Assembly (NCBI RefSeq): GCF_910592395.1
Contig: NC_088326.1
Span: forward strand, 12,963,001 to 13,027,000
From: Lineus longissimus
Lineage: Eukaryota > Nemertea > Pilidiophora > Heteronemertea > Lineidae
DNA length: 64,000 nt
Direction: 5' to 3'
Both the position numbers and the translations under genes were made by a program. Below are positions 59,224 through 64,000 of the stretch, piece by piece (the stretch's first letter is position 1; each line of letters opens with the position of its first letter). Under the pieces are notes generated by a model. The model saw nothing but the letters and a program-made list of their open reading frames with translations, was not told the DNA's origin and did no database searches.

Positions 59224-59392
59224 CCGTCTGGTTGTGTCTTTGTCCGCGCGCATTTAAGTTATTTGCGACGAAGGTAATCAATACGAAAGAAACTTCTTTG
59301 TTTCGCCGCTTCCGTTAAATGACCATGACCATGGAAATCAGGCTGAAACCTACTCTTTATCTCAGAAGGTTGTAAGGCGCTGAACCAAATCC

Positions 59393-59830
59393 GGAAGAGA
59401 GCTGGATGTGTACATGAACATTTCCGGAAACACTAAATTTCAAATTCACATCACTGCCACTCATGATGTAATTGTTCATATCAAAAATCATAAGTGCATC
59501 TTGCTCTTCACAGAAAGAAGCGACTATACCCAGAAAACGACAATAGGGCGATTGCGTATACATCATATTGCTGTCTATGAAATGACCACAATTATATTGA
59601 TTGCCTTTACAAAGAAAAGCAAGAAGCGAGGGAAACCGGTTGTATTTCAATATCTACCTCTTCCTGAATTTATGCCACTTTTTTGGAACTTCCACAAAAC
59701 ATATCGGATGCCAGTAACTATCGCTTTTGAAAATACTATTATTATGGCGAAGGACGGTACGTTGGTGTCACTGGATCGTCGAGGAATATCTCTATTAATC
59801 ATGAAAATCCCCGTTTAAATCAACCTGTAG
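59393..59830 (+). pseudogene. Truncated fourth copy of the array gene (3' part of the last exon)
   Basis: The 3' UTR of copy 3 stops at CCAAATCCG and joins directly to GAAGAGAGCTGGATG, the middle of a last exon. About 140 codons remain open. They end at an early TAA (after ATCATGAAAATCCCCGTT), four codons before the normal stop. Signal peptide, PAN-like exon and the first half of the last exon are missing. It has its own substitutions (for example HIKNHKCILLFTERSDY), so it derives from a distinct unit and is not a fresh copy of unit 3. Confidence 0.85.
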
Positions 59831-60241
59831 CCATCCGGTTGTGTCTTTTTCCGCATTTAAGTTATTTGCGACGAAGGTAATCAATACGAAAGAAACTTCT
59901 TTGTTTCGCCGCTTCCGTTAAATGACCATGACCATGGAAATCAGGCTGAAACCTACTTTTTATCTCAGAAGGTTGTTAGGCGCTGAACCAAATCCGAAAA
60001 TCTGTTTGTCATGACAAGACTTCACGGCAGATTGGAGTGAAAATGTCTCTATCATGATGCAGAACGTGGTGCTGAGGTATTAATTCATCAAGATCTTAAG
60101 GACCCCCTTATAAGAAGGGTGACATCTGTTACAGCTACACGAACTTGAATTTTCGTTTTACCCAGACTGCACACATATCCGAATATTTCGGTTCAGAATA
60201 GGCTAAGCAAATGGTTCTCTATATGCACATGTTGCAGGGTC

Positions 60242-60247
60242 AATAAA
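60242..60247 (+). terminator. Polyadenylation signal at the end of the array
   Basis: AATAAA in GGTCAATAAAATCAATT. Similarity to the other units ends here, and it may serve copy 3 because the truncation removed the earlier signal. Confidence 0.6.
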
Positions 60248-60679
60248 ATCAATTAAATAACATCACCTCAACACATAGCTCGATATTGTAGAGTTAAAAT
60301 CTATAAATTGGTCAATGTCCCAGTATGCATTGTATGCGGAAACTGACCAGCAGTACAAGTTTACTTCGTTACAAGCGCAGGGAGTAAGCGAGGCAACTTG
60401 TCTGGTATGTTCACCGGACAAACGAAGAAAAGGATCAACATTCCGTAGATAATTGGATTCTGTTACGGTTCTTACCCTCGTGGATGGAGGAGACGTCCAG
60501 GTATAGAACTTTTGACAATACAGTTAGCACTTTGCTTTTTGGATATTGATTCTCCAACGTCGTCAGAGAACAGTTTTGGAATTATCACATGATCGAATGA
60601 TTATCATTTGAACGCTGGTGAGTGTTACCATTTATTCAAAGGGTCCTTCTCTCGCTATGCATACCAGTATATTCACAAC

Positions 60680-60800
60680 GTGAGAGTGAAATGTGACATC
60701 GTCAATCGTAATGTTGCTCGCTCTTTGGAAATGACTTGTTCGTTCTTCATATCACACATTAAAGTTGACAGTGACACGTTACACGTTAAAACTTAAACTG
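60680..60800 (+). repeat. Family B repeat
   Basis: It contains GTGAAATGTGACATCGTCAA, TCTTTGGAAATGACTTGTTC and a GACAGTGACACGTTACACG end. Confidence 0.6.
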
Positions 60801-60878
60801 ATATAACTGCGATCTTACTCCATACTTTCATAATTCAAGCTTAGCTTTCCTTTTCACTGAGCAAAGTGTAACTTATTC

Positions 60879-61000
60879 AATGGGTGATAGGAATAAAGAC
60901 TAGCAAATGCTTTTATCTAATACTATGTCCATTTACACTAGGCCTTCCTGTACAAAATTGAAGTAAAAGGATTTGCTCATCTTTATTCATATCACCCATT
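60879..61000. mobile_element. 122-bp MITE, copy 1
   Basis: The termini ATGGGTGATAGGAATAAAGA and its complement (TCTTTATTCATATCACCCAT) form inverted repeats of about 35 bases around TTTACACTAGGCC. The same element lies 450 bases downstream. Confidence 0.85.
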
Positions 61001-61336
61001 GAGTGCGTATTGATCATGGTTGTGAGTGTGCTTCACAAACACTTAGCAGCTAACAGGACATTTTGGCTGAATGCATTGTTGCATCGATCAAACTCTAAAA
61101 TTGAACCTGTCGTACCATGATAGAGGAGTAAGCATTTGTGCTTTATTTGACTATACTACACCGTCAAGGTTCATATATGACAGAATATTGACAGCCAATA
61201 GCGGCCTCTGTCAAATGTGGCAATGTAAAACTAAACAAATCTAACAAAATCATTATTCATTGTCTGGAGTAGCTTCTCATATTTGGATTTTCTAACAATG
61301 TATCACAATGTATCTGAGCGAGTGTACAGCGGACAA

Positions 61337-61456
61337 TGGGTGATATGAATAAAGACTAGCAAATGCTTTTATCTAAAACTCCATGTACATTTACACTAGG
61401 CCTTTCTGTACAAAATTAAAGTAAAAGCATTTGCTAGTCTTTATTCATATCACCCA
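61337..61456. mobile_element. 120-bp MITE, copy 2
   Basis: TGGGTGATATGAATAAAGAC pairs perfectly with GTCTTTATTCATATCACCCA. The arms are longer and more exact than in copy 1, so this is the younger insertion. Confidence 0.85.
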
Positions 61457-62907
61457 ATATTACACTATCTTATATCACAGGAATGACAAGTCCATTGACC
61501 GTCTCTTTTATATTTAGGGTTATAAATTCTACTCGGCTAAGGAATGTACACACTTGATTATACAAATGTAAAGTGTATCAACTGGTTGCATATAGTATGA
61601 GTGTGCACCTGTATCCCCTACAGAACAAATAAAATCGTCAATGGACACTTCTTTCTTTTTGTACAACAGATCCCATTAGCCATATCAGCGATTAGTTCAT
61701 ACAAAACCTTGCAAGCAATTTGCAGGCTTTTTTCGCGTAGTGTAGAGAGCATGAAATAGATTTTGATCAAGAATATGGTCGTATTGGTCGTGAAAACGAA
61801 ATAATGAAATCTGCTTCTTAATGTAAACAATTTCGTTATGTCAAGTGAAACTCTCGTATAACATAATGATGTCCCTACATGATAATTCGATTTTCTGATC
61901 GATCTTCTTATAAATAAATTGTATTCACCCAGAAAGGGTACAAGACGTATACAAATCAGTATTCTTGTTTGGTCAGCCTCCGGCTGCTCTTATTTCCCCC
62001 GATAGAATGTCAGAAAGAACGAATTGACGAAAGTATTCAATTTTCACAAGTAATGATTTTTCGGTTGAATGACGAGGTACTTGTATTCAGCATGAACAAA
62101 CGTGTGGTCATTATCTGAAGTTATGCTCAATCTATGTGGTAAACATCGTGTATGGTAATGAGGATGTTTATGATGTAAGCGACCTATTAGGCATTTCCAC
62201 TGCCAACCTACTGCGCTAGTGATGATTTGCATCACAAGATAGTTGATTTTTGTAAAGAAACGTTTCGAGAGCAACTTAAGTCAGAAGAAGTATGCATGGA
62301 ACATTCATCAATCATATGGTTTTTTCAGACCTACGGGAGTTGGTTGAAAAGCCGAACGCATTAATGCTGCGTTTATTTAAACTCTTATCTTCGGTTGGCA
62401 TCCTTGCCTTTTAGTAAAACTAGAAGTTCTGATAGACTGCCTCCGCCAAGTCAGTTAGGCTGTTGTGTGGACGTAGAATCTAACCAAGATCTATCTCGAT
62501 CCATTATACCCAGGTCGAAAACTGGATAAGATTTGTACAAACTTTAGCTTTGTATATAAGCGCATTCTACATTCCTTATAACGTTGTTGTAAGGTTTCAA
62601 GTTTGACAACTTCACTTTGGGTTTTCGACCAGGATAGAACTTGATCTGATGGGGCCAAGTCAACCACCTTATAGATGAGTTAACAGTAAGGATATCAGAG
62701 CCGATGTCAAAGTGCGTATGTTATAGAGCGAGACACGTTGACTACAACTTGTTTGACTAGATTCTATTAAGCACTTTTGAGTATCCCCCCCCTTTAAGAT
62801 AGATAAATCCTTTTTTTCTGTTTCCCACAACGAAAACGTTATGCTCTCTCTAACTGTCTATAGTATGAACACACTGAGATTTGGAGAACAACCGAAAAAA
62901 ACCCGGT

Positions 62908-62925
62908 ATACCAGAGTCTTTCACT
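62908..62925 (+). repeat. Single arm of the CCAGAGTCTTTC palindrome
   Basis: TATACCAGAGTCTTTCAC matches the left arm of the palindromes at 2971 and 6506, but no complementary arm follows nearby. Confidence 0.5.
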
Positions 62926-64000
62926 GATTTTTCGACTATTTCCACTATCTGTTGTTGGTGAGTTTACCTTTTTATGGTAAGAGAATTTGCAATTTTGTTT
63001 TCCCATTTGCTTTTCTTTAGAAGTAGTTAGTAGCGATTGCCACGGTGGACCATTTCTTTCGGCATAAGAACAAAGAATCTAAAATGATTGATGCAGCTTA
63101 ACTTACAGCTATTGGATTTGGAATTAAGAGTAATACCCCCACTGTGTAATGTCTTATATGCTACACTCGTGCATCGATCTAACGCCGCCAATCAGCTTAT
63201 GGTTCTTATATTGGATTCGTAAAGAAACGTCACATTCGGTGGTATTTCCATAAGATTTTGTTGATGTATTTTGTTGGCATCGAGTTTTTGAATAAATGGT
63301 GGTTTGGCAGAATCGTTTTTATAATTCTATTTGTACAATTGGATACTGTTTGTTTTCATTTCGAGCTGTCAAGAATTTCCTCTAATCAGTTCAACAGTAG
63401 TGCGGATTGAGTTACCTTCTAAAAGCTGTATAGTGTCTTACATTGACGTTTACGGTGCTGTGACTAATCTTTGAAGGTAACATGTTAACCTTCCTTGTAG
63501 ACAGCATCCAAAGGTTACCTAATCCTACCTAAAACTCCGAGTTCAAGTTCTGAAAACACTAGAAAATAAAACTATGTTTGTGATTATTGACCGAGCTCTT
63601 TCAACGAGACATTACCATCCTTTATTAGCGTTATACACTTCAGCTAAGGACATCGACCCCCCCCCCCCCCCATCTGGCTGGCTGTGTCTGTGTTTAAAAT
63701 GGCCCAGTTGTGGGCAATTTATTCGCAATGGCGACTATTTTAAACTCCTATCAACCAATCATTGCGCTTCCTTTTGCGTCTGGAGCACATGCATGCACTG
63801 ATACAAAATGGTAGGCATGACCGCTCTGCTCATTTTTTCTGATATCTAGCAGCAGTGTGTGAGTGCTGTATCTAGTTAGAAGACTGGGTTCTGATATAAC
63901 CGGTGGATCTTCAATTAATTCCTGTTACTAACATGAATCTTCAATACTGTTTCCTCCCGATTACCTGACAACCATTTGATTTCGTCATGCGTGCATGGCA

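Larger units (their letters stand above)
45790..60250 (+). repeat. Tandem array of about 4.6-kb gene-bearing units
   Basis: Units start at GCACTTCGA-CAGACCC near 45791, 50345 and 55014. The third is fused to a truncated fourth at about 59393 and the array ends near 60250. Each complete unit holds an upstream region, three coding exons and a 3' UTR whose AATAAA lies 9-15 bases before the next unit. High identity extends through introns and flanks, so the duplications are recent or kept alike by conversion. Length differences come from short insertions, homopolymers and an intronic repeat. Confidence 0.95.
60255..64000. other. Intergenic stretch downstream of the array
   Basis: It holds a family B copy, two MITEs of one type, a single palindrome arm (62908-62925) and a 15-base C run (63657-63671). 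No gene could be supported. Open segments at 61618-61830 minus, 62044-62274 minus and 63574-63801 plus lack any domain. Confidence 0.5.

Overview
This window comes from the nuclear genome of an animal, most likely an invertebrate. Its genes are split by GT-AG introns of several hundred bases and are sparse. Intergenic DNA is full of short inverted-repeat elements and tRNA-derived (SINE-like) modules. There are no operons, ribosome binding sites, rRNA or convincing tRNA genes. The sequence alone does not fix the phylum.

Five intron-containing genes could be assembled by joining exons whose splice sites and reading phases agree. (1) At 0.3-1.75 kb, minus strand, a three-exon gene encodes a 101-residue secreted peptide with serine runs of 8 and 18. 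(2) At 9.0-11.6 kb, plus strand, a gene of at least six exons encodes a signal peptide, an acidic pro-region ending in Lys-Arg, and a very Lys-rich amphipathic C-terminal region. This is the architecture of a helical antimicrobial-peptide precursor. (3-5) At 45.8-60.25 kb, a tandem array of three units of about 4.6 kb each carries a three-exon gene for a secreted protein of about 425 residues: signal peptide, short PAN/apple-like Cys module, then about 309 residues rich in beta-strand-like segments. A truncated fourth unit ends the array. The third unit is a mosaic of the first two, which points to gene conversion or unequal crossing over.

The remaining DNA, 2-8.6 kb, 11.7-45.7 kb and 60.3-64 kb, is mostly intergenic. 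It holds two dispersed MITE-like families (here A and B), a 0.7-0.8 kb TIR element with an internal tRNA-like module, a foldback element with a duplicated arm, a 196-bp and a 144-bp MITE, a pair of identical-type MITEs at 61 kb, a 38-bp perfect palindrome with two relatives, a 34-bp minisatellite, and several older duplicated blocks. A few open segments could be isolated exons (22.0, 34.6, 37.7-38.1 kb), but I could not join them to anything and they are given low confidence.

The recognisable genes all encode secreted products. Two look like small effector or structural peptides, and one is a recently expanded tandem family. That fits a lineage-specific secreted repertoire such as defence, mucus or recognition, but this is inference from architecture and not from any database match.
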